DNA of 64,000 nt from Symbiodinium natans (lineage: Eukaryota > Sar > Dinophyceae > Suessiales > Symbiodiniaceae), in NCBI GenBank assembly GCA_905221605.1, contig CAJNDS010002142.1, positions 113,501 through 177,500 on the forward strand, in the 5' to 3' direction. The position numbers were made by a program, and so were the translations under genes. The notes under the pieces were generated by a model. That model had not been told where the DNA came from. It worked only from the letters and a program-made list of their open reading frames with translations, and made no database searches. This document shows, in pieces, positions 8,513 through 18,403 of the stretch. Numbering within the stretch: the stretch's first letter is position 1; the number at the start of each line of letters is the position of its first letter.

Positions 8513-9619
8513 ACTGAAGGGACTGGTTTAAAAGGAAATTTGTTGAGTCAAAGGATCGTTTAAAGGGAAAAATCGCGGCTCCGTGACTTGAGTTGCTAAT
8601 AGGTGGGGGGGGGTTGAACGCAGCCAGGGAATCTATGAATATGGGGCAAATTGCGTCACCTGAAACCTGAAAAATGATCATAATCATTGAGCTTCAACCA
8701 TCACAGCTCATCCACTTCTTCCATGATGGAAAAAACTAAAGAAGGTGCGTGCCAATCCCTCAACCCTTTCTGCATGAAGCCTGACAACCCGGGAGCCGCG
8801 AGATGAATCTAGGGTTTAGGGTTTAGGGTTTAGGGTTTAGGGCTTCGGATTCAGGAGTTCAAGGTTTCGTTTGCTGGGCCCCTATTGTTGTTAACACCTC
8901 CCTAAACCCTGAAACCCAACATCCGAAAACCCAAAACCCTAAACCCTGCAACCCTGAGCCCTAAAACCCTAAAACTTCAAACCCTACTTAAGACCTGGAA
9001 CCCTTCAACCTTAACACCTTAAACCCTATAAGTCCTAAAACAAACTAAGACCCCAAACCATCAAACCAGGTTCCCTATGAGGCACTTGTAACCCTAAACC
9101 TTAAACCCTAAATGGTAGCCTTTATATTCCTAGGTTCCTCCTGGGTCTAGACGAGTGAGGGCTCAGAGTTAAGATGGCCAGGTCCATGCCCAGGACCTCT
9201 CTATGGGTTTCGGGTTTCGGGTTTAGGGTTTAGGTAGGGTTTGAGGATTTCGGGTTTAGGGTATAGGGTTTCGACGCTGTAAGAGTGGGCTTGGTTTGAG
9301 AGCTTTGGGTAGGTGATGGGGCTGTAAGTGGGTCATGGTGGTCAACATGGCGTTATGAGGATACTTCTGAGGCCTTAAACCCGAAACCTTACAAGCCTAC
9401 AATCCTACACAACCCTATGGCCCTATAAGTCTATGACTAGGCAGCCGTGCAACCCTACAAGTCCTTCAACCTTAAGTGACCATATAAACCTGATACACCC
9501 GCCCCGATAAGCCCTCTAAAGCGCCATGCATCCTCTAAACGCCCTATAAACCCTCCAGACTTTAGACCGTAAACCCCTTAAACCCTAAACCCTAAACCCT
9601 AAACCCTTGCTCGACCAAG

Positions 9620-9703
9620 GTCTTCTCGAAGCTCGAAGAAATGAAGTGGCCGAACCCTGATTGGCTGGCCCGGCGCATCCTCAAGGCGCGCCATAGAACA
9701 CAG
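9620..9703 (+). CDS. 84-nt exon, phase 0-0
   Basis: After TCGACCAAG the exon reads VFSKLEEMKWPNPDWLARRI then LKARHRTQ, ending in a strong donor ACACAG|GTACTG. Exactly 28 codons. The W-P-N-P-D-W-L-A-R-R pattern is clearly protein-like, but I do not know the family. Confidence 0.6.
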
Positions 9704-11607
9704 GTACTGCGTGGAAGCTCTTTAGGGTTTTAGGGTTTAGGGTTTAGGGTTTAGGGTTTAGGGTTAGTCTACTTAGCATCCCCTGTTATAATCCCTATAG
9801 CCCAACTGACTAACCCCTGCTTAGGAAGTGCAAAGGGCTGCAAAGTACCCCTTAATGCTCTGGTTCATGGGTAGTAAGTAGGGCTATAATTAGGGTAGCT
9901 ATATACTTATGGCCTTATTTAGGGTACTTACAGCCCTACTTAGAATTGCCCTGAACCTTACAAGCCTTACAGTAGGGTTTAAGCTTCTGTAGGGGTTAGG
10001 GTTGAGGGTTCAATGGAGGAATAGGGCTTAGGGTTTAGGATTCAGGGCTTATGGTTCCCAAACTGTAGTTCCCGATTTTTTGGGACCTGATGCTCCCAAT
10101 CGTACACCCCCCCCCTCCCCCCCCCCCTCCCGCCCCCCCTCCCCCTCCCCCTCCCCCAAACAAAAAAAAAACACAACTGTTGGCCAGGTAGGGGCTTAGG
10201 GTTTAGGGTGGCGGGTTTAGGGTGATGCAAAAAGTAATTTCCACCCAGCAGTTTGATCCAATAATTGGCAGAGTCTTATAGGAGACTACTACTGCAGCTC
10301 ACCCCGCGCTCCGAAGCGTGTGTGCAAGCTGTCTTGCAATCTAGAGTGAGTGAGTCAGTCTGCGTGCGAACGGGCGTGTGCGATTTTGTGGATGGGAGAT
10401 TCACCGCAGTGCCAGCACAGTCGAAGCCCAAACCTTACATGAACCCTAAACCCCCATCCCTTGCTTTGAGGTTCAGGGTACTTATAGCCCTAATTTTCTG
10501 AAGCAGGGTTTACATTACTGCTATCGGTGAGTGCATATAAGGTTCCTTTAATATTGGTGAGTGTATATATTGGCTGTCCTGTTGAGGATACAAGAAATAT
10601 TTAAACCCTACTTCATATCTGTACTTATTACTCGTAAGCCCCCTACGTCCCCTAAGTAGGTTGTAAGTAGACTTATATCTGTGGTTATAAGTACCCATGA
10701 ACCTCCAAGTACGTGATGCAAAGCAAAGCTCAGCTTGTTTATGGTGCTATTAACCCCACACTGCCTGACAGTACCTAGACTTGTACAGACCCCCAGTGGC
10801 AGTTCCTTGTTTTTTTCCACCTATTATATATACATATATATATATATGTATATATTACATTTTGGGGAGTGGGAGGTTCCTAGTTGAACTAAGTATTCTG
10901 CTATCCATAAACTTAGACAAGGTCAGGTATCCCCAAAACGGAACACAACAAACTACGATTGGAGGTCTAGGTCAGTGCCCCCCCGACTGCCTATCATTTT
11001 TCGACTGCACGGGGAACACTGTATGCCCCATCATTTGTAGGGCTGTGGGGTTTGGAGTAACGGGCTCTCCATTTGGTGATCTGAGCCCCGCAGATCGTGG
11101 ATGAGCGCGAGGCCGAGTACGAGGCCGGCCCCCCACAGTATGGGCCTTGGGTTGTATAGGCTTAAGGGGTCAGTAGCTAGGGTAATTACCCAAACAGGGG
11201 ACCAGAATTCATATAGGGATCCTTAGTATGATCTAAGGGTCTATTCCTTAATTATTCTAAGAAGAATTCAACATATCCCAAACCCGTACCCCTTAATCAC
11301 ACCCCCTAAATTTCTCTTAAGGGTATGCCCAAGGGGTATGTTGAGTCGTTTTTTAGAATTCTAAGGGGCCCTAAACCCTAAAACCTTAAACCCTAAACCC
11401 TAAACCCTAAACCAAGGGGTTGAGGGTGTAGGGTTTAAGGGTGGTATCGGGCTCTCTGGGGACCCTAAGCCCCGTTGCAGGGCTAAAGCTGCTGCCCCTC
11501 CAGCTGTTGGGGATTAGGGTTTAGGATTTAGTGTTTAGGTTTAGGGTTTAGTGTTTAGGGTTTAGCATTTAGGGTTTTGCGTTTAGGGTTTAGGGTTTAG
11601 GGTGTAG
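9704..11607. other. Non-coding stretch with repeats and inverted-repeat elements
   Basis: Contains a family-A-like element (9863-9964), poly-C/CCCCTCC (10107-10157), a second family-A relative ending ACCCATGAACCTCCAAG at 10709, and inverted TTCTAAGAAGAATTC-type sequence near 11260. No exon could be supported. Confidence 0.4.
9863..9964 (+). mobile_element. Introner-like element, family A, diverged copy
   Basis: GTTCATGGGTAGTAAGTAGGG at the start and CCCTACTTAG...CCTGAACCTTACAAG at the end match the family-A consensus, GT...AG. Flanks are not evidently coding. Confidence 0.55.
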
Positions 11608-11718
11608 TGACCCGAAACCCTGAACCCCGGAGAGAGCCTTCGGTACTTGATGCAATGTCTAAGCTGAAGATGACCTTGCTTCGACCAGGTGAGCTTGGGC
11701 CTGTCACTAAAAGTCTTG
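11608..11718 (+). CDS. Exon split from 11828 by a family-B introner
   Basis: Enters after GGGTGTAG (phase 1) and reads EPSVLDAMSKLKMTLLRPG then ELGPVTKSL, leaving in phase 1 at AGTCTTG|GTAGCCC. The donor is the first base pair of a family-B inverted-repeat element. Joining to 11828 gives KSL-E-GQAYRTF. Confidence 0.65.
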
Positions 11719-11827
11719 GTAGCCCAGTGGTACCCTTTACCCCCTTTTTTTGGTTATGGGTTCCCTTTAAAATAACCAAACCCCAAAAAGGGTGCCCTTA
11801 GTATAATATGTTTACTGGGCTACCAAG
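11719..11827 (+). mobile_element. Introner, family B, copy 2, inside a coding frame
   Basis: 109 bp. Ends GTAGCCCAGTGGTACCC and TACTGGGCTACCAAG are inverted repeats beginning GT and ending AG. Open, protein-like frames on both sides join in phase when exactly this element is removed. Core sequence matches copies at 673, 25356 and 44257. Confidence 0.75.
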
Positions 11828-11964
11828 AAGGTCAAGCCTACCGCACTTTTCGCTTGCAAACGACATTGCAGTGCAAGCGTCACGAATTCAACAGAGGACG
11901 GCCGAAAAATCACGGGGCCTACTTGGACTATACCCCTGCAAGAATTCCTCTGTATCGACCATAA
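11828..11964 (+). CDS. Exon continuing 11608-11718
   Basis: After the introner the frame reads GQAYRTFRLQTTLQCKRHEF, NRGRPKNHGAYLDYTPARI and PLYRP before TAA at 11962-11964. The stop may be real, or a GT just upstream (CTCT|GTATCG) may be the donor. Strong protein-like composition; family unknown. Confidence 0.6.
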
Positions 11965-12305
11965 GGCCTGTCAGGGTTAGAGTTTAGGGTTTGAATGGGG
12001 TTTATAGGGTTTGGGGTTTATGGCGGGCCAAGCCGCGGGCGCCTTACAAACGACGCCAACCCCGTAACCAGTCTCCGGCTGAAACAGCCAGAATAGAAGC
12101 CCTCAACCCCAAGCCCTCTGGGGTTTAGGGTTTTGGGTTTAGGGTGTACGTAGGGCAGGCCCTAAACCCCAAGCCCTTTTGAGGTTTAGGGTTTAGGCTT
12201 TAGGGCTTTCGGGGCCCTACACCCTAAAAACTAAACCCTAAACCCTAAACCCTAAGCCCTAAACCCTAAACCCTAAACCCTAAACCCTAAACCCTAAACC
12301 CTACG

Positions 12306-12409
12306 CCCCGAACGCAACAAGTCGACCTGCTCAGAGGCACGGCAGCCCCAGCACAGCCGAGACATGAGCCCCCCGCCTTCCACGTCCTCCTCGCAGGATC
12401 CTCGGGTGT
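12306..12409 (+). CDS. Candidate exon, Ser/Pro-rich
   Basis: Directly after a CCCTAAA array the frame reads ERNKSTCSEARQPQHSRDM then SPPPSTSSSQDPRV, with a GT donor near CTCGG|GTGTGTGG. Likely a disordered segment. The acceptor is unclear. Confidence 0.4.
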
Positions 12410-12622
12410 GTGGGCGGGAGGGGGGAGGGTTTAGGGTTTAGGGTTTAGGGTTTAGGGTTTAGGGTTTAGGATTTAGGATTTAGGGTTTAGGGTTTAGGGT
12501 TAGGGTTTAGGGACTAGGGAACCCAGAACCCTTAAAACCCCAAACCTTCAACACGCGGGAGAGCTCGAGGGCAGAGGGTTTGTGCTTGGAAGTTCATGGG
12601 GTACTTTCAATCTCCCTTGCAG

Positions 12623-12718
12623 CTCAGAATGGCCGCTCTAGATGGCATGTCGATCGCCAGCCTTGATGCAGCACAGCTCTGGGTAGCAGAGATTGCAAGA
12701 AGGGGCATTTTCTTCTGA
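12623..12718 (+). CDS. Terminal exon of the leftmost gene
   Basis: The acceptor CTCCCTTGCAG is followed by 31 codons reading LRMAALDGMSIASLDAAQLW then VAEIARRGIFF and a TGA stop. The hydrophobic/Ala-rich helix and natural stop fit a C-terminus. The repeat-free DNA after it also marks the gene end. If instead the internal ATG were a start it would be a 29-residue peptide, which is less likely. Confidence 0.5.
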   Translation, partial: LRMAALDGMSIASLDAAQLWVAEIARRGIFF

Positions 12719-12858
12719 GGCAAACATTTGCTAGGAGCCTCATGGAGTTGTCGTTTAACCGAGTTTAAACTGGGGAGGAGAATGTTTCCGACCCCAAAAC
12801 GCAAAGTCAGCGTCTGGAGCCGAAGGAGGCGGATTCTGCACCAACAGAGGACCCCTAA

Positions 12859-12989
12859 GGGTCCATGTACCTAAATAGGGAATACTTGGGTCTTAAAGCA
12901 CTTCCTATATAGGGATCTTGGGGTCTTAAAGTACTTCCTATATAGGGATTTTGGGGCCCAAGTTATATACTTGTAAGGGACATGGACCC
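12859..12989. mobile_element. Inverted-repeat element between genes
   Basis: Ends GGGTCCATGTAC and GGGACATGGACCC are inverted repeats. The interior holds a duplicated 35-bp block, GGGTCTTAAAGCACTTCC followed by TATATAGGGAT, twice in tandem. It lies between the last exon of the left gene and the WWE-PARP gene. Confidence 0.6.
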
Positions 12990-13337
12990 CTGGTGGACAT
13001 TGAGCGACTGTCAAAGTTATTGGCACGTTATTGTTGCATGGGATGGCCATCGCGGTGCAGAACGATAGGGGACACGTAGAAAACGATAACCCCAAAACAT
13101 CCAACGATCTGGCTGTTTTCATGTTTCGTGAAATATTAGTAGAGTGTGTCCTGCAGAGCGATACGGTACACGCAGAGAAGGAGAACCGCGAACTCCATGT
13201 CCTTCAGTCGAACAAGTAGTGTTGACTGTTGCAGGACAGTGCTACATACCTGCTGAGTGGACTCAGCCATCCGGAACTGTTTGGCTGACGGCTAGCTCGC
13301 TTCACACGGTAGCCAGTCTGCTTGCCCAACAAGCCTG

Positions 13338-14663
13338 ATGTGGCTGCCGCGTTCCAACAAGACTCCTGGAGCCTACAAGCTCTTGCCCATGCCCAAGGAG
13401 GGCTCCGTGGACCACCTGGGCCCCTACTCAATGGAGTTTGTGGATGACTTCACCGACATCATGCCAGGAGCACCACGCTGGGGCCCAGGTGAAGGATACT
13501 TCGATGTATCGGACTTGCCGGCAGAAGATTCCATGCTGTGGCAAAGCCGTACGCGGTTCGGCGGAATTGCGCAAGACTGGACAAATTATCCACCACATGT
13601 ACAGGCAACGTTGAATGCGGCCAAGATGAGCGGCAAGTCAACGGTTGAGATATGCTTCAATGCTTCTCTTTTCATAGTGGATTTGAAGCACATGAAGCAG
13701 TACAACGCAGCTGATGACACCAAGGTGAGAGATGTACGCCTCAGCGCGGCGCATCCAAAGAAGTGGCTTCTGATCTCTAAGAGCGAAGAAGGACATTGGA
13801 TCGTGCTGGACCAGGACAGTTGCAAAGAGATCGATGAAGGCCGTGGAAAGCGGCACCTCTGCCATGGCGCCGTCCTCTTTGAGATCTCGAGTTGCAGGGT
13901 GGGCAGGGTGTATGTGGACAAGGCCAGGCACCGGGCTTACCACTGCCTACACGCAGATGCATTCAGAGGCCTGCTTGCCTTGCCAATGTCGGTTTGGAAC
14001 CAGGTACAGCAAGGGCCGCAAGACATCTCCCTGCCATTTTCTTCTGAGTGGCACCAGCTCTTGTTCTGCCATTTTGAACAGACGAAGTTTGGCGGCAAGA
14101 GGGGCAGGCGCGTGCTGCACGAAGACATTGTTGTCGGTGAGATCACGGCCCATCTTCGAAAAAGGCTTTACTTGCAATTCTTGGAGAAAATCCAGAGTTG
14201 GGGCGGCCAGGTCCGCCTCCTGCTGTGCTTCCATGGAACAAAGGAGGCCAACCGAGCCGAAATCATCGAGAACAACTTTTCCATGAGCAAGATTGGCGCA
14301 GGCACCGGCAACCAAGGCTGGTTTGGCAAGGGCATCTACTTCGGACGACGTGCTTATACATCCTTGGGGTATAACGACGGGGCCGAACTGCTTTGCTGCC
14401 TTGTGGCAGTGAAAGATGTCTTCACCACACCTCCACCAGATAGCCATAAGAACAGCTACCACGGCAAGCCTTGCAAGGAGGGCTACGATGCACATTTGTC
14501 GCCCAGCGGCAAGGAGCTGGTCGTCTTCAATCCACGCCAGATTCTTCCCTGCTTCACCTTGCACCTGTCACGGGAAGTACACCTCTCAGGCCAGCAGGTT
14601 ATGTCTGTTGCCGCATCGAGTTACGGCAAGAGCTCGCGCAGCGACTATGGCCCTTCTTTGTAG
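13338..14663 (+). CDS. WWE-domain / PARP-catalytic-domain protein (ADP-ribosyltransferase)
   Basis: A 441-residue single open frame. Residues about 65-137 resemble a WWE domain (DWTNYPPHVQATLNAA, then VEICFNASLFIVDLKHMKQY), a fold that in other proteins binds ADP-ribose-type ligands. Residues about 290-412 are a PARP catalytic domain: HGT at 299-301, GWFGKGIYF with Tyr334, and ELVVFNPRQILP with Glu393, i.e. a complete H-Y-E triad. Known families with H-Y-E move ADP-ribose from NAD+ to protein and can often make chains; activity here is inference. Residues 140-290 match no domain I know. ATG 13338 is the first Met after an in-frame TAG (about 13290); a splice acceptor at GACTGTTGCAG (13236) could add 5' sequence. 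Unlike its neighbours it has no intron and no telomere repeats inside. Confidence 0.85.
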   Translation: MWLPRSNKTPGAYKLLPMPKEGSVDHLGPYSMEFVDDFTDIMPGAPRWGPGEGYFDVSDLPAEDSMLWQSRTRFGGIAQDWTNYPPHVQATLNAAKMSGKSTVEICFNASLFIVDLKHMKQYNAADDTKVRDVRLSAAHPKKWLLISKSEEGHWIVLDQDSCKEIDEGRGKRHLCHGAVLFEISSCRVGRVYVDKARHRAYHCLHADAFRGLLALPMSVWNQVQQGPQDISLPFSSEWHQLLFCHFEQTKFGGKRGRRVLHEDIVVGEITAHLRKRLYLQFLEKIQSWGGQVRLLLCFHGTKEANRAEIIENNFSMSKIGAGTGNQGWFGKGIYFGRRAYTSLGYNDGAELLCCLVAVKDVFTTPPPDSHKNSYHGKPCKEGYDAHLSPSGKELVVFNPRQILPCFTLHLSREVHLSGQQVMSVAASSYGKSSRSDYGPSL

Positions 14664-14828
14664 GACGAGGAGCAGATTCCCAGCCTCACAGCCAGGGATG
14701 CTCAAGATCAGAGCCAATTGTGACAACAACTCCGGCATGTGATGTACAAGTCTCATGGCGATTTTTTTTTAAGCAGAGTCCTACCTTCCAAGTCCTCCGT
14801 GCAAAAAGCTGTGCACACGCGTTGGCAG

Positions 14829-14907
14829 TTGATGAGCTGGATCTCAGCTCACGCCCTCAGTCCCCCTTCACTCCGAGGTTCGGGCGCTCGCACCTGATCA
14901 AGGCCAG
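14829..14907 (+). CDS. Candidate exon
   Basis: The acceptor CGCGTTGGCAG leads, in phase 1, to DELDLSSRPQSPFTPRFGRS then HLIKAR, followed by a G-run and telomere-like repeat. Probably the first recognised exon of the gene after the PARP gene; the donor is unclear. Confidence 0.4.
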
Positions 14908-15212
14908 GGGGGAGGGGGGTATTTTGGGCAAGGGGTTTAGGGGCTTAGGGGCTTAGGGGCTTAGGGGTTTAGGGGTTTAGGGTTGTAGGGTTTAGTGTAT
15001 TTTGAGCAAGAGGGGGTAGGGAGATTGTCGGATGCGGGTGGTAGGGTTAGAGTCCCAACTAAGGCTGTGGGGATTTCAGTGCTTCTCCAGGCGAGCTATA
15101 GGAAAGGGGATAAGATGAGTCGTCCCACGCTCTAGAGACGGATGTGCGGGTGTCATCTCTGCGCTTCGGGTTTTGGATTTTGATACCCTTCAGTCACCCT
15201 AAACACTCATAG

Positions 15213-15283
15213 GCGCTTCTGCGCGACCCTGAGCTGGAGAGGCGACGTCCGAAACCGACCTCAGCACCGCGGTCCCCTCGGAG
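15213..15283 (+). CDS. Arg/Pro-rich exon, spliced in phase to 15933
   Basis: After AACACTCATAG the exon reads ALLRDPELERRRPKPTSAPR then SPR, leaving in phase 2 at CTCGGAG|GTGGGC. The next candidate exon enters with one base and continues the same kind of basic, Ser/Pro-rich sequence. Confidence 0.55.
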
Positions 15284-15784
15284 GTGGGCAGAGTTAGGGG
15301 CTTATGTAGGTCTGAGTTTAGGGTGTGGGGGGGGGGGGGTTAGGGTTCTAGGCGTTTATGGTTTTTTTGGGGTTTTGGGTTTTTTAGGGTTTGGTTTACG
15401 GGGCTATAAAGGAGGTTTTGGGGTTTTGGGCGTTTGTAGGGCTCGGGGGGGGATGGGGTTTAGGGTTTTTGGGGGGCCTGAAAGCCCCCAAACTCAAGAC
15501 CCTAAACCCACTTCGGGGTTGTTAGGGTGGCTCCCTTTGCATCAAACATCTTGTTTCAAAAAGGGCACCCAAAAAGAAGGGGACCCGAATTTCGACGACA
15601 ACCTCCATAGATGTAACCTTGCCTCTCTGCCTAAACCCTAAGTTTTAATGGTGGGGTGGGATGGGGGTGATCCAAACCCTGCGCGCTTTTCGGGTCTCCT
15701 GTATCATAGAAAGTTTTCTTTAGTAAGAGCCCCTAAACCGAAGCCCTAAACCCAAAACCTTTAGCCCTAAGCCCTAATTAAGCC

Positions 15785-15915
15785 CTAAACCCTAAACCCT
15801 AAACCCTAAACCCTAAACCCTAAACCCTAAACCCTAAACCCTAAACCCTAAACCCTAAACCCTAAACCCTAAACCTAAACCCTAAACCCTAAACCCTAAA
15901 CCCTAAACCCTAAAC
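15785..15915 (-). repeat. Internal telomere-like array (CCCTAAA)n
   Basis: About 18 near-perfect units immediately upstream of an exon. Confidence 0.95.
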
Positions 15916-15932
15916 TCCAACCGATTCGGAAG

Positions 15933-16016
15933 CTCTGGCTCCCCAAGCGAACACAAGAGCAGGCTCCCGGCACCACCTGCGAGTCGGAGGCCTCTACCTT
16001 GGACTTTTGCTTGGAG
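15933..16016 (+). CDS. Ser/Pro/Arg-rich exon
   Basis: After GATTCGGAAG the frame (phase 2) reads GSPSEHKSRLPAPPASRRPL then PWTFAW, leaving at CTTGGAG|GTTCAGGG, directly into a TTTAGGG array. Composition and phase match 15213-15283, so both look like a disordered basic segment of one protein. Confidence 0.5.
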
Positions 16017-16583
16017 GTTCAGGGTTAGGGTTTAGGGTTTAGGGTTTAGGGTTTAGGGTTTAGGGTTTAGGGTTTAGGGTTTAGGGTTTAGGGTTTAGGG
16101 TTTAGGGTTTAGGGGGGTACTTACTAACCAATTATAACTGTACTTATAACTGTACTTATAAGCCCCTTAAGCGCCCTAATATGGTTAAAAGTTCAGTTAT
16201 AAGCACAGAGACAATGTATTTGGTTAGTAAGTGCCTTGAGCCGCCAAGTGAGGTTGCAGGGGACCCTGAGAGATGATCCCTAAACCCTAAACCCTAAACC
16301 CTAAACCCTAAACCCTGAATAAGGGGGCTCCTCCCAGAAGCGCCTTCGGGGCTCAGGGTTTTGGGGTTTACGGGCCGAGGGGTTTAGGGCATGGGGTTTA
16401 GATTTTTTGGGGTTTGGGATTTTTGGGGTTTGGGGTTTGGGGTTTGCGGTGTCGGGAGTCGGGGTTCAGGGTTTGGGGTGTAGGGTTTTGGGGTTTGGGG
16501 TGTCGGGCGTCGGGGTTCAGGGTTTGGGGTGTAGGGTTTTGGGGTGTGGGGTTTAGGTTTGGGGTTCAGGGTTTAGTGGTTTA

Positions 16584-16895
16584 CACATCGCTAGGCTTAA
16601 AGACGAAGAGATTGCCCAGGGCTGGGTGATAGAAGTGCCAGGAGGCGAGCCAGCCGCCAGGAAAAGATGGCCCAAGGGCATAGCCATCGGCAAACTCAAT
16701 GTCGTGCAGGCAGAGGGGAAGGACCCTCGCATGGTTCTGGACAACTCCGTCTGCAACGTCCCAAATGCACCGTGCCTGAGCGCGTCTGCCCACATCCGCA
16801 GACGTCCTAAGCAGAACCAGAACTCAAGGATGCCACCCGCACCGTGGAGTTGTGAAGGGGTGCGTTTTGCATGGCCTGCGTGGCGGAGTAATTGA
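16584..16895 (+). pseudogene. Reverse-transcriptase fragment (retroelement remnant)
   Basis: A frame open from the edge of a telomere-like tract reads RLKDEEIAQGWVIEVPGGEP, RWPKGIAIGKLNVVQAEGKD and PRMVLDNSVCNVPNAP. This matches, from memory of the family, the fingers/early palm part of RT-like proteins abundant in dinoflagellate genomes (gK(L)..V.AEG..PR.V.D..V..vN). The catalytic YxDD region is absent: after about 60 residues the similarity is lost and the frame ends at TAA. It is a 5'- and 3'-truncated relic, probably dead. Confidence 0.6.
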
Positions 16896-17539
16896 GTGGC
16901 CTTTTTCAATCTAAGGGGAGGGGCTTTGCCAGGGTCGCAAGGGCTTCATGGCGGCTGAAGAGATGGATAGAATTTTCGCCCTGCCGCAGTAGAGGGTCTA
17001 GCTAGATGGTGGCATCTCTACATCATGATCGATTTGGAGTCAGGGTTGCCTTCGGTTTGGTCTTTTGAGGTAGGTTTAAGCTTCAGGCTTTAGGGTTCGG
17101 GTTCAAGTGCTCAGACCCTAAACCCTAAACCCTAAACCAACCCAAAAAGCCCTAAAACCCTAAACCCCTAAAACCCTAAACCCATATTCCACCCTAAACC
17201 CCATCAACCCTAAACTCCTAAACCCCTACCCTAAATCCCTTAAACGCCTAAACCCCCAAACCCTAAAGCCCTAAACCCCCTTAAACCCCGTAAACCCCAA
17301 AACCCTGAGCCCTGAAAACCCGTCAACAACAAAAACCTTGAACAGCTTAAAACAACGTCACAAACAAAAGAAAGCAAAACCCCTAAAAGTCCCTAGACCC
17401 CAAACCCCAAACCCTAAAACCCTAAACCCTGAACCCCAAAGCCTAAACCCTAAACCCCAAACCCTAAACCCTAAGAAACCCCAAAACCCTGGGAGCCAGG
17501 CCTGGGCTCCTCGCTTTGGCGGCTCAGAGGCTGGAGTTC

Positions 17540-17950
17540 ATTTGTGGGTTTGGGGTTTGAGGGTTTGAGGGTTTGGGGTTTAGGGTTTGAGGGTTTGAGG
17601 GTTTGAGGGTTTGGGGTTTGGGGTTTCGGGTTTGGGGTTTTGGGTTTAGGGTTTGGGGTTTCGGGTTTAGGGTTCAGGGTGTGGGGTTGAAGGGTTTAGG
17701 GTTGAGGGTTAGGGTTTAGGGGTTGAGGGTTTAGGGTTTGGGGTTGAGGCTTTGAGGGTTTAGGGTTTGGGGGTTGAGGGTTTGAGGTTTTGGTATTAGG
17801 GGTTGGGGTTGAGGGTTTGAGGGTTTCGGGTTTAGGGCTCGGGGTTTAGGGTTTGGGGTTGAGGGTTTGGGGTTGAGGGTTTAGGGTTTGGCGTTTAGGG
17901 TTTAGGGTTGCAGGGTTGAAGGGTTTGAGGGTTTGAGGGTTCAGGGTAAC
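17540..17950 (+). repeat. Variant telomere-like array with TTTGAGGG and TTTGGGG units
   Basis: About 410 nt of interleaved GGGTTTGA, GGGTTTGG, GGGTTTAG and GGGTTCAG units. Several variants recur as short homogenised runs. Confidence 0.9.
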
Positions 17951-18229
17951 CCGAAATTGCAGCATGCTCAGCTGCTTCGCGCAAGCTCGGGGCTTGGGGT
18001 TTCAACCATCACGGTTGGACTTCGAAAACTCTGACGGCGAGAGGTTCGGGCTTGATGGTTCGTGGGTAACACAGGGGCCATAAAAACACCAAGATCATCC
18101 CCTTTCTACCAGTGCATTTTTCAACTATCACATCGACCACTGAATTGGGTTTATTGATGTTGGAGAAGGCCGCTCCAACAGGGGGGCCGGACCTGGCAAT
18201 TGTTTGCAGAGGCTTGCCACCCGACATGT

Positions 18230-18342
18230 GGGGGTTTAGAAATAAAGGGACCCCTAAAAGAGACCCCCAAATAGTAGGATTCCCTTATAAGAAGGACCCC
18301 AAGAATCGCCCAAGAAGGTACCCCGAAGTTCGGAAACCCCCC
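18230..18342. mobile_element. Inverted-repeat element, family G, copy 1
   Basis: Its reverse complement (GGGGGGTTTCCGAACTTCGG, GGTACCTTCTTGGG, ATAAGGGAATCCTACTATTT) matches the element at 20453-20640 closely. The ends are inverted (GGGGGTTT and AAACCCCCC). The copies lie in opposite orientation. Confidence 0.6.
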
Positions 18343-18348
18343 ATATTC

Positions 18349-18403
18349 TTCCGCTGGACATGCGCCGGACCCTCTAAAACCGAACGCTTCACGGCCATCG
18401 CAG
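18349..18403 (+). CDS. Candidate exon
   Basis: Reads FRWTCAGPSKTERFTAIA and ends at a canonical donor ATCGCAG|GTGAGCG (phase 1). The acceptor is not clear, and an alternative reading makes the same CAG an acceptor for a frame VSEVRADPPRQASGAPASPE ending in TGA at about 18489. One of the two is probably real. Confidence 0.35.

Larger units (their letters stand above)
16896..18348. other. Non-coding: variant telomere-like blocks and unassigned sequence
   Basis: Holds CCCTAAA/CCCCAAA blocks (17110-17490), a G-rich TTTGAGGG/TTTGGGG array (17540-17950) and an inverted-repeat element (18230-18342). I see no supported exon. Confidence 0.5.

Noticed and set aside
8121-8687. 188-codon minus-strand ORF
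   Set aside because: More than a third is Gly/Glu from a poly-C/CCCCTCC tract; the + strand of the same region has a more protein-like exon.
13236-13337. Trans-splice leader relic before the PARP start
   Set aside because: No match to the dinoflagellate spliced-leader sequence could be seen; GACTGTTGCAG is an ordinary acceptor-like site.
13586-14564. Several overlapping ORFs (100-205 codons) opposite or out of frame with the PARP gene
   Set aside because: Shadows of one GC-rich gene whose own frame carries recognisable WWE and PARP motifs.
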